Assembly (NCBI GenBank): GCA_002317355.1
Contig: DCJC01000032.1
Location: 1-19,305, forward strand
DNA: 19,305 nt
From: Prevotellaceae bacterium UBA1710
Lineage (GTDB): Bacteria; Bacteroidota; Bacteroidia; Bacteroidales; Bacteroidaceae
Direction: 5' to 3'
Positions 1-7,307 of this stretch are shown piece after piece (the stretch's first letter is position 1; each line of letters starts with the position of its first letter). Position numbers and translations under genes: made by a program. The notes under the pieces are model-generated. The model was not told where the DNA came from and ran no database searches. It saw nothing but the letters and a program-made list of their open reading frames with translations.

Positions 1-118
1 CAACGAGTTCCTGGCTGTTGATAACACTGTCGAAGTTTTCGACACTACTTGTAAACGCTTTTCCGCGGTTACGCTTGGCGCCAAATTTGGCGTTTAAACA
101 AATTTTTTTATAAATCAT
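1..118. other. Edge fragment, possible partial gene, strand unresolved
   Basis: Two readings are open here in the same codon register. On the plus strand, bases 2-97 read as the last 31 codons of a protein ending in AVTLGAKFGV and a TAA stop. On the minus strand, an ATG at 116-118 begins MIYKKICLNAKFGAKRNRGK and runs off the left edge. A 14-bp palindrome, CGCCAAATTTGGCG (79-92), followed by a T-rich run at 101-109, could be a terminator for a plus-strand gene. I cannot decide between the strands from about 100 bases and assign no function. Confidence 0.3.
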
Positions 119-429
119 ATTTATTGTATTTAAACATTTCCTTACATATTATAAATATCTTCGTTTTTTAAAAAACAAATGATATTCGTTTCTCACACAT
201 GTGTGTGTTCTTCTTTTTTTTTTATATGTTCTTTTTTGGGGTCATATTAATATTTCTTTTTTTTACAAGTGCAAAAATATAACTTTTTCCTGAGGCTATA
301 AAAAATAAAAAAATAAATTTTGCGCACGTTTTGAAAACAATGTCAAATTTCATGTATTTTTCAGGAAATAAAGCACTTACAGGTATCTCTCTCATCCCCT
401 TTCATCCGTTCTTTTGAGCCTTGGGAGCC

Positions 430-451
430 TTGGAACCATGCATGGTTCCAA
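430..451. repeat. Perfect 22-bp palindrome
   Basis: The half-site TTGGAACCATG is followed directly by its exact reverse complement, giving a 22-bp perfect palindrome with no spacer. It is isolated in non-coding DNA with no T-run after it, so it is more like a protein-binding site or cruciform than a terminator. Confidence 0.7.
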
Positions 452-489
452 AGTGGGTCCATTGCGCTTCCATCTTGCATTAAGCGCTA

Positions 490-670
490 CACTGCAACAG
501 TGCAACAGTGGCTTAAAAGGGGAAAAACAAAATATAGTATTTTATATAAAAAAATATTTAAAAAAAATATTATGATTTTTATTGTTTTTCAAAATATAAA
601 GATATTTATATATATAAGAGATACTTCAAGGGGAAGGATGCTTCAAACTGACTGTTGCGCCGTTGCAGTG
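490..670. repeat. 20-bp inverted repeat pair flanking an A+T-rich core
   Basis: The left arm, CACTGCAACAGTGCAACAGT (490-509), matches the reverse complement of the right arm (651-670) at 18 of 20 positions. Each arm itself contains two GCAAC units. The 141-bp core is almost wholly A and T except for a GGGGAA block next to each arm. It could be a MITE-like element or a paired binding site; there is no ORF inside. Confidence 0.6.
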
Positions 671-748
671 TTGCAATAAATAATTTCCCGAACACCCTTA
701 CACCAAAGAAAGTCACGTGACAACATCCCAGTATAGTTCTGGCCCAGC

Positions 749-770
749 TCCGCTGTAAGTCCGCTGTAAG
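749..770 (+). repeat. 11-bp tandem duplication
   Basis: TCCGCTGTAAG occurs twice head to tail (749-759 and 760-770) and is followed by TC, the start of a third unit. It lies about 90 bases before the DUF6266-like start codon. A closely similar tandem 11-mer is found on the opposite strand at 18594-18615. Confidence 0.65.
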
Positions 771-861
771 TCAGGCCTGCAGCCCTAAGAACACCCCTCC
801 TATCCCCCAAAAGCGACTCTCTTATACCTTATAATTATAATATTTTAAAAAACTAAAAAAC

Positions 862-1776
862 ATGGCAATTCTAAATGGTATCGTATCAAAGATGAAAGGA
901 AGCGCAGGTCAGCTCACTTTCAAAGACGTAAATGGAAGAACAGTAGTAAGCGAGAAAATCACTTCCGTAAAGAATCCACGTACTCCAGCACAAATGGCAA
1001 CTCGTACCAGGATTACAAACATCACATCAATGTACCGTGGCATCCGTCCACTCCTCAAGAACGGGTTCGAGAACAAACCCGTAGGTCTGTCAGACTACAA
1101 CATGTTCGTGAAGGTCAACATGCAACAGACTCCAGTCTATCTCACCAAATCACAAGTGGCTGGCGGTGCATGTGTGGCAGCTCCTTATCAGATTACACAG
1201 GGTTCTCTCCCTGCTATCGTAATAACTGGCGAAGGCAGAAACGCAGCTACAAACATCTTCGTAGCAGACCTCACTCTCGGTGCTTCTACCACCGTGTCAG
1301 CCTTTTCAAAGGCTGTCGTGGACAACAACCCTGACTTCCGCTACGGCGACCAGGTATCCTACTTCATCATCAAGCAGAAAGTGAACGAGGCAACAGGAAT
1401 ACCTTACTGTCAGTTCAAGGCAAACTCAGTTATCCTCGATGCTTCTAATGATGCGAAGCTCTGGGACATCGTACCTAAGAACGGTTTCTCTTCTGTAGAT
1501 GGTTGCATCGGTCATTCTGGCAACGACGGTGACTGTGCCTTCGCCTGGGTCCACTCTCGCAAGAGCAACGGCAAGACTCTCGTCAGCTCACAGAACCTCA
1601 TTGATGCTAACAGCAAGCTCAGCGAGTATCAGGGAGATGCAGCTCTCCTTCTCGCAATCAACAGTTATGGCGTCGGTGAAGGTGCGTTCCTCACTCCTGA
1701 CGGAGAAAGCGTAAGCACTACTGGCACAGGTGGAAATGGAGGTACAAGTACACCTGGTGGAAATGACTCGCTCTAA
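862..1776 (+). CDS. DUF6266-like protein of unknown function
   Basis: A 304-residue protein starting MAILNGIVSKMKGSAGQLTF. The N-terminal layout (a small Gly-rich start, VNGRTVVSEK, then KNPRTPAQMATRTR around residues 37-50) resembles the DUF6266 family of Bacteroidetes proteins, whose function is not known to me. No signal peptide or membrane segment is visible, so a cytoplasmic or phage-like structural role is possible. The C-terminal 25 residues are a Gly/Ser/Thr-rich, probably disordered tail. C-ending codons (ATC, CTC, AAC) are common, as in the neighbouring housekeeping genes, so recent foreign origin is not indicated. The ATG is preceded by an A-rich leader without a Shine-Dalgarno sequence. 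The gene stands alone, with 760 bases of dyad-rich DNA before it and a strong hairpin just after it. The gene is certain; the family assignment is moderate. Confidence 0.85.
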   Translation: MAILNGIVSKMKGSAGQLTFKDVNGRTVVSEKITSVKNPRTPAQMATRTRITNITSMYRGIRPLLKNGFENKPVGLSDYNMFVKVNMQQTPVYLTKSQVAGGACVAAPYQITQGSLPAIVITGEGRNAATNIFVADLTLGASTTVSAFSKAVVDNNPDFRYGDQVSYFIIKQKVNEATGIPYCQFKANSVILDASNDAKLWDIVPKNGFSSVDGCIGHSGNDGDCAFAWVHSRKSNGKTLVSSQNLIDANSKLSEYQGDAALLLAINSYGVGEGAFLTPDGESVSTTGTGGNGGTSTPGGNDSL

Positions 1777-1802
1777 GTGAAAAGTGAATAATGAAAATAC
1801 TT

Positions 1803-1845
1803 AATACTGCTGTCGCATCAAGGCCCCAATCGCGTCAGCAGTATT
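1803..1845 (+). terminator. Strong stem-loop after the DUF6266-like gene
   Basis: AATACTGCTG (1803-1812) pairs perfectly with CAGCAGTATT (1836-1845), and after one T-T mismatch CGC pairs with GCG, giving a 13-bp paired stem with a 15-base loop. An outer inverted repeat (1783-1794 with 1868-1879) can form around it. It begins 27 bases past the stop codon. There is no long T-run, so termination is likely but not certain. Confidence 0.55.
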
Positions 1846-1893
1846 ATTCACTAAGCATTATTAACCATTCGTTATTCACTATTCTGGCAGTCT

Positions 1894-1916
1894 CGGGAAC
1901 CGAGTTCGGTCTCCCG
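1894..1916. other. Stem-loop, 10 bp with one bulge
   Basis: CGGGAACCGA pairs with TCGGT-C-TCCCG around a 2-base loop, one C being bulged. It lies in the 389-base gap between the DUF6266-like gene and the MFS transporter. Its function is unknown. Confidence 0.5.
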
Positions 1917-2032
1917 CAGATAAATACACCTGACACCAATTTCGATTTTAGAAGGGGACGGCATAAAAAAATCATCATAAAAATACAATAAATACAAAAT
2001 ACTCGCGTTATATCTAAATAGAATTTAAGAGG

Positions 2033-2058
2033 CCCCGGGTGTATCAATAAGCCTGGGG
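2033..2058. other. Short GC-rich stem-loop
   Basis: CCCCGGG (2033-2039) can pair with CCTGGGG (2052-2058, one G-T pair) around a 12-base loop. It stands directly upstream of the larger hairpin at 2082-2109 and contrasts with the A+T-rich surroundings. Confidence 0.4.
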
Positions 2059-2081
2059 AATTATTTGTGTTTGTGTTGTTG

Positions 2082-2109
2082 TTCCCCTTCGTTGCGAAAC
2101 GAGGGGGAA
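2082..2109 (+). terminator. Terminator-like hairpin before the MFS gene
   Basis: A 12-bp stem (TTCCCCTTCGTT, 2082-2093, pairing with 2098-2109 with one G-T pair) closes a GCGA tetraloop and is followed by TTTT. This is the shape of an intrinsic terminator. It lies 57 bases upstream of the transporter ATG, so it would either end upstream transcripts or act as an attenuator in the transporter leader. Confidence 0.5.
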
Positions 2110-2120
2110 TTTTAAGATTA

Positions 2121-2162
2121 GAGTAAAGTAAAAAGAGTAAAGTGTAAAGAGTAAGGAGTAAA
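2121..2162 (+). repeat. Imperfect heptanucleotide tandem repeat at the RBS
   Basis: Six 7-base units read gagtaaa, gtaaaaa, gagtaaa, gtgtaaa, gagtaag, gagtaaa without interruption and stop just before the ATG at 2166. The Shine-Dalgarno-like AAGGAG (2153-2158) lies at the junction of the last two units, 7 bases before the start. Change in copy number would alter the leader of the transporter gene. Confidence 0.65.
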
Positions 2163-2165
2163 GTT

Positions 2166-3392
2166 ATGCAGAAAGAAAAACTTTGGAACAAAAAATATAA
2201 CAAGGTGATGCTCACAAACTTCACCCTGTTCTTCTCGTTTTATCTTATAACTCCGCTCCTGCCACTCTATCTCAGCGAGACATTCTCAGCCTCAAAAGAC
2301 ACTATCGGCATGGTTCTTTCTGGCTACACTCTCGTTGCACTTATAGTCCGTCTGTTCAGCGGTTACATGGTGGATAACTTCGCGCGTAAGACCGTGCTGC
2401 TTATAGTTCTTTTCGTATATTTCATCTTTTTCGGAAGCTACCTCATAGCTGGCAGTCTCCTTGCCTTCACAATCTTTAGAACACTTCACGGAGGCCCATT
2501 CGGAGCAACAACCGTTGCCAATTCAACAATGGCTATCGATGTGCTACCATCATCAAGACGCAACGAAGGCATCGGTTTCTACGGCATGAGCAATAACCTT
2601 GCATCGGCCATCGCCCCAACCGTCGGACTCTTCATCTATAAATACACGCATAACTTCGAACTCATGTTCTGGCTCGCCTTCATCATCGCAGGCATAGGTT
2701 TTGTGAACACCTACACGCTCGATGTAAAGAACGAAAAGCCAAAGGACAGAACGAAATTCAAGTTCTCACTCGACAGATTCTTTCTCACACGCGGTTGGTT
2801 CCTTGCCCTCAACATCTGCTTCTTCGGCTTCTGTTGGGGCGTACTTAGCAACTACCTCGCCATCTACGGCAAGGAGCATTTAGGCATAACAAGCGGAACT
2901 GGTACGTATTTTCTCCTTCTCTCAATAGGACTTATCGTATCGCGTTTCCAAGGCAACAAGGCTCTTCGCCAGGGCAAACTGACACAGAATGCAATGAGCG
3001 GCATCATACTCTCCACTTTCGGATTCGGAATATTCATAGCAGGACCTTGGCTGTTGGATAAGTGTTCCTGCGATGCTTCTCTCAACTATATCCCTTATTA
3101 TCTCTCATCAATATTGATAGGTTTGGGCAATGGACACATGTGGCCTGCCTTCCAGAATATGATTATCGCCATTGCGCATCATAACGAGCGCGGAACGGCA
3201 AACAGCACCATCCTCACGTCGTGGGATTTCGGTCTTGGAATAGGTATTCTCCTTGGTGGTGTGATAGCCGAATATTTAGGCTATGATGCTATGTACTGGG
3301 TAATGGCAGCTGTTCACGTAATAGGTCTTGCAATGTACCTATTCAATACTCAAGGCAATTTCCTTAAATTGCAGAAACAATTTGAGAAATAA
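2166..3392 (+). CDS. MFS transporter
   Basis: A 408-residue integral membrane protein of the major facilitator superfamily, of the usual length for a 12-helix member. The first helix starts near residue 16 (TNFTLFFSFYLITPLLPLYL). An MFS motif-A-like loop, SGYMVDNFARKTVL, lies at about residues 64-77 between helices 2 and 3. A short polar central loop (about residues 187-200, NEKPKDRTKF) separates the two six-helix halves. The overall look is that of drug or sugar efflux permeases, but no residue identifies the substrate. The ATG at 2166 is chosen because AAGGAG lies 7 bases upstream. An alternative ATG at 2208 would remove the charged N-terminal tail but keep the first helix. The gene appears monocistronic and converges on the helicase gene through a shared terminator. 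Confidence 0.88.
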   Translation: MQKEKLWNKKYNKVMLTNFTLFFSFYLITPLLPLYLSETFSASKDTIGMVLSGYTLVALIVRLFSGYMVDNFARKTVLLIVLFVYFIFFGSYLIAGSLLAFTIFRTLHGGPFGATTVANSTMAIDVLPSSRRNEGIGFYGMSNNLASAIAPTVGLFIYKYTHNFELMFWLAFIIAGIGFVNTYTLDVKNEKPKDRTKFKFSLDRFFLTRGWFLALNICFFGFCWGVLSNYLAIYGKEHLGITSGTGTYFLLLSIGLIVSRFQGNKALRQGKLTQNAMSGIILSTFGFGIFIAGPWLLDKCSCDASLNYIPYYLSSILIGLGNGHMWPAFQNMIIAIAHHNERGTANSTILTSWDFGLGIGILLGGVIAEYLGYDAMYWVMAAVHVIGLAMYLFNTQGNFLKLQKQFEK

Positions 3393-3394
3393 GA

Positions 3395-3427
3395 AAAATA
3401 CAGGTTACGAGTTGTAGCCTGTATTTT
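3395..3427. terminator. Bidirectional intrinsic terminator
   Basis: AAAATACAGGTTAC (3395-3408) pairs with 3414-3427 over 14 bp with a single G-T pair around a GAGTT loop. On the plus strand it is followed by CAATTTTT. Read on the minus strand, the A-run becomes a T-run (TTTTTCTT). It lies between the convergent MFS and helicase genes and should serve both. Confidence 0.85.
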
Positions 3428-3436
3428 CAATTTTTA

Positions 3437-5653
3437 TTACTTTGCTCTCATCGCCTGACAGCATTTCACTATTCCATATCCATAATCATCCCTGCCGAGA
3501 GCATCGATAATCTCCTTCGCCATTGCTGACGGATGCTCATCAAGGTATTTGTTCACGGCATCAATCTTCTTCTGTTCAAAGAGATGATTCATAGGCAATC
3601 GACCACTGAGCACCGAAGGCTGGAGATAGCTATACACAGTACTTTCCACAACACCCATCTCCTTGGCAATATCCTCCACCTGCTTACCATCAAGATACAT
3701 AGCAAGAGCCTTCTCCTGCTTCATCTCCATAGTCACCTTCGGTTTCTTCTCCTTCTTCTCTTTCTTTTCACGAGGACGGAAACCTGCAGGCGCATTGTCA
3801 TCATCATTTCTCCGAGGCTTCTTATCCTCATTCTCATCCTCATCAAGAGCAAGCGAAATCTTTGCCTTTGCCTTGAGGAATGCCTGAAGGGCGAGTCCAT
3901 TGTGAGCCACATAGTGAAGCAACTGTATCTTGTACTTCACCATATCATTAAAGTTCTGCGTAAGATTCTCTACACGCTCCTTCACCGCCTGATTATTGGT
4001 TTGGAGTGATGTCTTCGTTAGAAGCGTGAATGTATCCGTAAGATGCTCCTCGAAGTAGGCTGCACCTTTCTGCAGACGTTCCTGAAGCAAGGATGAGTTC
4101 TGATAGTCAACCTCAGAAAGCACAATGTTCTGATACTGAACATGGAACTTCGCAGCAACATCTTCTATCGTCTTCTTGAATTGCTCAGAAGACTCCACCC
4201 AAGCATTATACTGCTTGTTTGCAGACGAATAGAAATGCTCACGCATAAGACGTATCAAGTCACCATAGTTGAACCTTATCTGAGCGAAAGAGAACAAGTC
4301 TTCTATAGTTCTGAGGAGATAATGCCTCTGCATCTGGTCAAGTTTCTGTTCGTCGGGAGACTTATGCCTTGGGTCTTCCTGAAAGGTCTCTACGGTCTTA
4401 TCATTTATGATAGCATACTGAGGTATCGGAGCAGCAAGAACCATACCTTCCAAAGACTTGCAACGAGAGAGAGCTACATAGGTCTGACCATGCGCAAAGC
4501 TATGCTGCACATCGATAATGGCATGCTCGAAGGTCAAGCCCTGCGACTTATGCACGGTAATAGCCCAAGCAGTCTTCAAAGGATACTGGGTGAATGTTCC
4601 GACAACGGTTTCGTGTATCTCTTTCGTCTTATCATCCAGCTCATACTTCATATTCTGCCACTCCTCTGGAGTAACATCAATGATACCCGACTGACCAGCA
4701 GGGCGCACCTGGATATGCTCATCGTCAATATCCACCACCTCACCAATCATACCGTTATAGTACCTTTTCTCCTGCGAAGAGTCATTCTTTATGAACATCA
4801 CCTGAGCCCCAAGCTTCAAGGTCAGAGTCTTATCCGTAGGGAATGAGAGTTCAGGGAACTCCTTCCAGATGGTAGCATCGTAGTTGTAGGCAGGAGTTGA
4901 GAGGGCCTCAAGTTCTCTCTGATTGATGGCATCAGCTTGGGCATTGTGCGTTACAAGTCTGATGTACCCCTCTTGCTTCGGCGGAGTAAACCCAGCAATA
5001 GACCTCTGGTTGAGCGTTTGCAAGGTCTCTGCATCGGCAGTATTAGTACGCACCTTATTAAGAAGACCGACAAACAAAGGGTCGCTCTGACGATAGACAT
5101 GCTGCAACTCAACGGTCACGAAATCAGTCTGTTGGAGAGCCTTGCTTGAGAAGAAATACGGAGTATCATAGTATGAGCGGAGCATAGCCCATTCATCATC
5201 ACGAGCCACAGGAGCCAACTGCTGCATATCACCTATCATCAGCATCTGAACACCACCGAAAGGACGGTTGCGGTCACGATACTGCCTCAGCACAGAATCA
5301 ATGGCATCAAGCAAATCAGCACGCACCATGGAAATCTCATCAATCACCACAAGGTCAACCGTGCGGATAAGTCTCAGTTTCTGTCTGCGGAAAGCATAGC
5401 GTTTGTTATTACCATACTGAGTGCCAGGGATTTGCGGACCGAACGGCAACTGAAAGAAAGAATGGATAGTAACGCCCTCGGCATTGATGGCTGCGATACC
5501 AGTTGGAGCCACAACTATCATACGCTTAGGCACTTTCCTACGCAGTTCACGAAGGAAAGTAGTCTTACCCGTACCAGCCTTGCCAGTAAGGAAAAGATGT
5601 GTATCTGTATTGGAAATGATATTCCAAGCTAACTCCAACTCTGGGTTTTCCAT
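3437..5653 (-). CDS. PIF1-like superfamily 1 helicase with C-terminal HTH region
   Basis: A 738-residue ATP-dependent DNA helicase of the PIF1/RecD-like branch of SF1. Walker A is GKAGTGKT (residues 24-31); APTGIAA follows at 49-55 (motif Ia); Walker B is VVIDEIS (102-108); GDMQQLAP (141-148) is motif III; AWAITVHKSQGLTF (362-375) is motif V; YVALSRCKSLEG (392-403) is motif VI. The core ends near residue 420. A helical middle part is followed by a Lys/Glu/Asp-rich linker (about 605-640) and a region resembling a helix-turn-helix, with EDIAKEMGVVESTVYSYL near 655-675, as in HTH_40-type tails of Bacteroidetes homologues. It probably unwinds DNA in replication or repair; no specific partner can be inferred. 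The ATG fits the family N-terminus, which begins shortly before Walker A. It lies downstream of the DUF3078 gene on the same strand, across a 168-base hairpin-rich gap. Confidence 0.93.
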   Translation of the reverse strand: MENPELELAWNIISNTDTHLFLTGKAGTGKTTFLRELRRKVPKRMIVVAPTGIAAINAEGVTIHSFFQLPFGPQIPGTQYGNNKRYAFRRQKLRLIRTVDLVVIDEISMVRADLLDAIDSVLRQYRDRNRPFGGVQMLMIGDMQQLAPVARDDEWAMLRSYYDTPYFFSSKALQQTDFVTVELQHVYRQSDPLFVGLLNKVRTNTADAETLQTLNQRSIAGFTPPKQEGYIRLVTHNAQADAINQRELEALSTPAYNYDATIWKEFPELSFPTDKTLTLKLGAQVMFIKNDSSQEKRYYNGMIGEVVDIDDEHIQVRPAGQSGIIDVTPEEWQNMKYELDDKTKEIHETVVGTFTQYPLKTAWAITVHKSQGLTFEHAIIDVQHSFAHGQTYVALSRCKSLEGMVLAAPIPQYAIINDKTVETFQEDPRHKSPDEQKLDQMQRHYLLRTIEDLFSFAQIRFNYGDLIRLMREHFYSSANKQYNAWVESSEQFKKTIEDVAAKFHVQYQNIVLSEVDYQNSSLLQERLQKGAAYFEEHLTDTFTLLTKTSLQTNNQAVKERVENLTQNFNDMVKYKIQLLHYVAHNGLALQAFLKAKAKISLALDEDENEDKKPRRNDDDNAPAGFRPREKKEKKEKKPKVTMEMKQEKALAMYLDGKQVEDIAKEMGVVESTVYSYLQPSVLSGRLPMNHLFEQKKIDAVNKYLDEHPSAMAKEIIDALGRDDYGYGIVKCCQAMRAK

Positions 5654-5693
5654 AATAAATGGTTAAATGATTAAATAAAAGCCCCACCCCTGC

Positions 5694-5797
5694 CCCCTCC
5701 CGAGGGAGGGGAAGCTAACGCACGGATGGCACGCAGCGAGAAAAAGGTGACTTTCCAACTCCTCCCCTCGGGGAAGTCGGATGTTGATAACATCCGA
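5694..5797. repeat. GC-rich intergenic hairpin island
   Basis: Three consecutive tight hairpins lie in the gap after the DUF3078 gene. They are CCCCTCCC/GGGAGGGG with a GA loop (5694-5711), CCCC/GGGG with a TC loop (5764-5773), and TCGGATGTT/AACATCCGA with a GAT loop (5777-5797). The island resembles those at 13285-13328 and 18674-18717 and probably belongs to a dispersed intergenic repeat class. It may end transcription from the DUF3078 gene, but no T-run follows. Confidence 0.55.
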
Positions 5798-5821
5798 GTA
5801 TGTGTCAGGTTGGGAGGGGGC

Positions 5822-7090
5822 CTACATCGAATACGAGAATCCCAATGACAGATACTCCTTAAACTGCCAGTAGCTGTGATTCTCCATTTTCTGCACACCA
5901 TCATCAAAGCGAGGGTATAGGAACACCTGTGCTGAGATGTATCGGCTGAAGGCGAAAGAGAAGGTGTTTTCCCACTCTATCACAGCCCTTGAGTAAGTGG
6001 TGTAGGCATAGAAGCGAGTGCTCCATTTGAACTTATCTGTAGGCTTCCAAGTGATGTTGGCATTAAACTGCGAACCCCAGTCATCCTTGTTGTTTCTACC
6101 CTCAGGAAGACCATAGCGGGTAGAGAGAGCCAGACGTGATACATGTTTGAAATTGTGGGCGATAGGAGCTATATGAAGCGAGCCTGTCAACTTCCTCTGA
6201 TAAGCATCGATGGTGTAATCCATACCGATAGAAGAGTTCACTTCCAATGGAGAGAAGAAATCCGAGTACACATAAGTGTCGTTACTCTTATAACCTCTGA
6301 CAAACTGAGTGGAAGCTATGACCTGAAAGGTATAGTACCATTTCTTTGTTGCCTGCAAACCGAGCTTTCCCGTATAACGCAGAAGGTCAGAGGTGGTCTT
6401 GAGCGTATGAACGGTATCTGAGTTGGACGTCTGGATGCCCACTTTCATCTCAAGCATATTCTCAAACTTAATCTTCTGCTGATTGTTGTAGTTCATTCTC
6501 AGAATGACATTACCCACGGCAGAGAGATTATCCTCACCGCTCTTGTACCAGTTGGCAGAGAAATGGTTCTGCATGAACTGAAGGTTATAGTCGCCAGAGA
6601 ATTTCCAGAAGTTCGGCTTGAAAATCTCAAGCATCACAGGAGTGTCAGTCGGAAGCGCCTCTTCTTTTGAAGGAGCAGCATCCTTAACAACCTCCACCTT
6701 ACGCTGAACTGGCTTTGTCGGAGCCTGCTCTGCAACAGAAGCAGCATTATGAAGTCGTGTAACGGTAGTTTCCACAAGGTCTGGATGCACCAGATAATTT
6801 TGCATGAGGATTCCGTTGATAGTCCCATCCAACTCCGTATTTACTCCTATATTACTCCCACCCATAACACTTCCGCTAACCTCTGGATAGAACGTAAGAG
6901 GGGCAAACAATCGGTAGTATCTGCTATCAGCAGCATTGAAAGACCTCAGCGAATCGAGTGAGCGCTGCAGGGAATCAATGCGGGCTTTGCACACAGCCAG
7001 GGAATCAATGTAATGATGCACCAGAGACTGGGCATTTATTGGTAGTATAGAGAATATTGTTATCGCTACGACAAATAATGTCTTTTTCAT
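5822..7090 (-). CDS. DUF3078 outer-membrane protein
   Basis: A 422-residue secreted protein. The start is placed at the ATG at 7090 (MKKTLFVVAITIFSILPINAQ), which gives a clean signal peptide ending at about residue 21. The reading frame extends 28 codons further, but those codons lie over the promoter. Mature residues of about 25-50 (RIDSLQRSLDSLRS) look like a short coiled coil. From about residue 150 the sequence alternates hydrophobic and polar residues in many aromatic strands (FWKFSGDYNLQFMQNHFSANW) and ends in SLGFSYSM, as expected for an outer-membrane beta-barrel. The motif pattern fits DUF3078, a Bacteroidetes family without a known ligand. It is divergent from pyrG and upstream of the helicase gene. 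Confidence 0.85.
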   Translation of the reverse strand: MKKTLFVVAITIFSILPINAQSLVHHYIDSLAVCKARIDSLQRSLDSLRSFNAADSRYYRLFAPLTFYPEVSGSVMGGSNIGVNTELDGTINGILMQNYLVHPDLVETTVTRLHNAASVAEQAPTKPVQRKVEVVKDAAPSKEEALPTDTPVMLEIFKPNFWKFSGDYNLQFMQNHFSANWYKSGEDNLSAVGNVILRMNYNNQQKIKFENMLEMKVGIQTSNSDTVHTLKTTSDLLRYTGKLGLQATKKWYYTFQVIASTQFVRGYKSNDTYVYSDFFSPLEVNSSIGMDYTIDAYQRKLTGSLHIAPIAHNFKHVSRLALSTRYGLPEGRNNKDDWGSQFNANITWKPTDKFKWSTRFYAYTTYSRAVIEWENTFSFAFSRYISAQVFLYPRFDDGVQKMENHSYWQFKEYLSLGFSYSM

Positions 7091-7134
7091 AATCCGCAAA
7101 AAGTTGAATAATACATTTCGGGGGAAATTAGTTG

Positions 7135-7142
7135 CAAAGATA
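7135..7142 (-). promoter_or_regulatory. Bacteroidetes-type -7 element for the DUF3078 gene
   Basis: On the minus strand the sequence reads TATCTTTG, an exact match to the TAnnTTTG element used by the primary sigma factor of Bacteroidetes. It ends 44 bases upstream of the ATG at 7090, so the leader would be about 40 bases. The -33 element is weak (TTTC at about the right distance). Its position supports the shorter start chosen for the gene. Confidence 0.55.
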
Positions 7143-7246
7143 TAGTAAAAAATCGAGAAAGTCGAGATTTCCATTGATTTTTCTCACATTATTATAAAAT
7201 AAGTCATAAAATATCTTTATAATTTCCATATGTCAAAAAAAAAATG

Positions 7247-7254
7247 TAACTTTG
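7247..7254 (+). promoter_or_regulatory. Bacteroidetes-type -7 element for pyrG-yidC
   Basis: TAACTTTG matches the TAnnTTTG consensus exactly and lies 53 bases upstream of the pyrG GTG, preceded by an A-run. No clear -33 TTTG is visible. Transcription would start a few bases downstream, leaving a leader of about 50 bases. The divergent promoter at 7135-7142 lies about 105 bases away. Confidence 0.6.
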
Positions 7255-7307
7255 CCACTTGTTTTGAGGATTTCAAAAAATTAACAACACTTTAATACAC
7301 AAACATC

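Larger units (their letters stand above)
98..861. other. Long A+T-rich non-coding region with many dyads
   Basis: About 760 bases without a convincing gene, rich in A and T runs. It holds a 12-bp CACACATGTGTG palindrome (194-205), a 22-bp palindrome (430-451), a 20-bp inverted repeat pair (490-509 and 651-670), a GTCACGTGAC palindrome (712-721) and an 11-bp tandem duplication (749-770). The density of dyads suggests a regulatory region, a non-coding element or the remains of a mobile element upstream of the DUF6266-like gene. I see no convincing promoter of the Bacteroidetes type close to that gene. Confidence 0.6.

Noticed and set aside
194..205. CACACATGTGTG palindrome as an operator
   Set aside because: It is only a 12-bp alternating sequence in low-complexity DNA, too weak to call.
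1791..1991. 66-codon plus-strand frame after the DUF6266-like gene
   Set aside because: It overlaps the terminator stem-loop and has no protein-like character.
1844..2224. 126-codon minus-strand frame across the hairpin-rich gap
   Set aside because: It runs through stem-loops, the 7-base repeat and the start of the MFS gene, and its composition simply reflects T-rich DNA.
4142..4846. 234-codon plus-strand open frame inside the helicase gene
   Set aside because: It lies wholly antisense to the conserved PIF1 core, has no recognisable motif and is a frame shadow.
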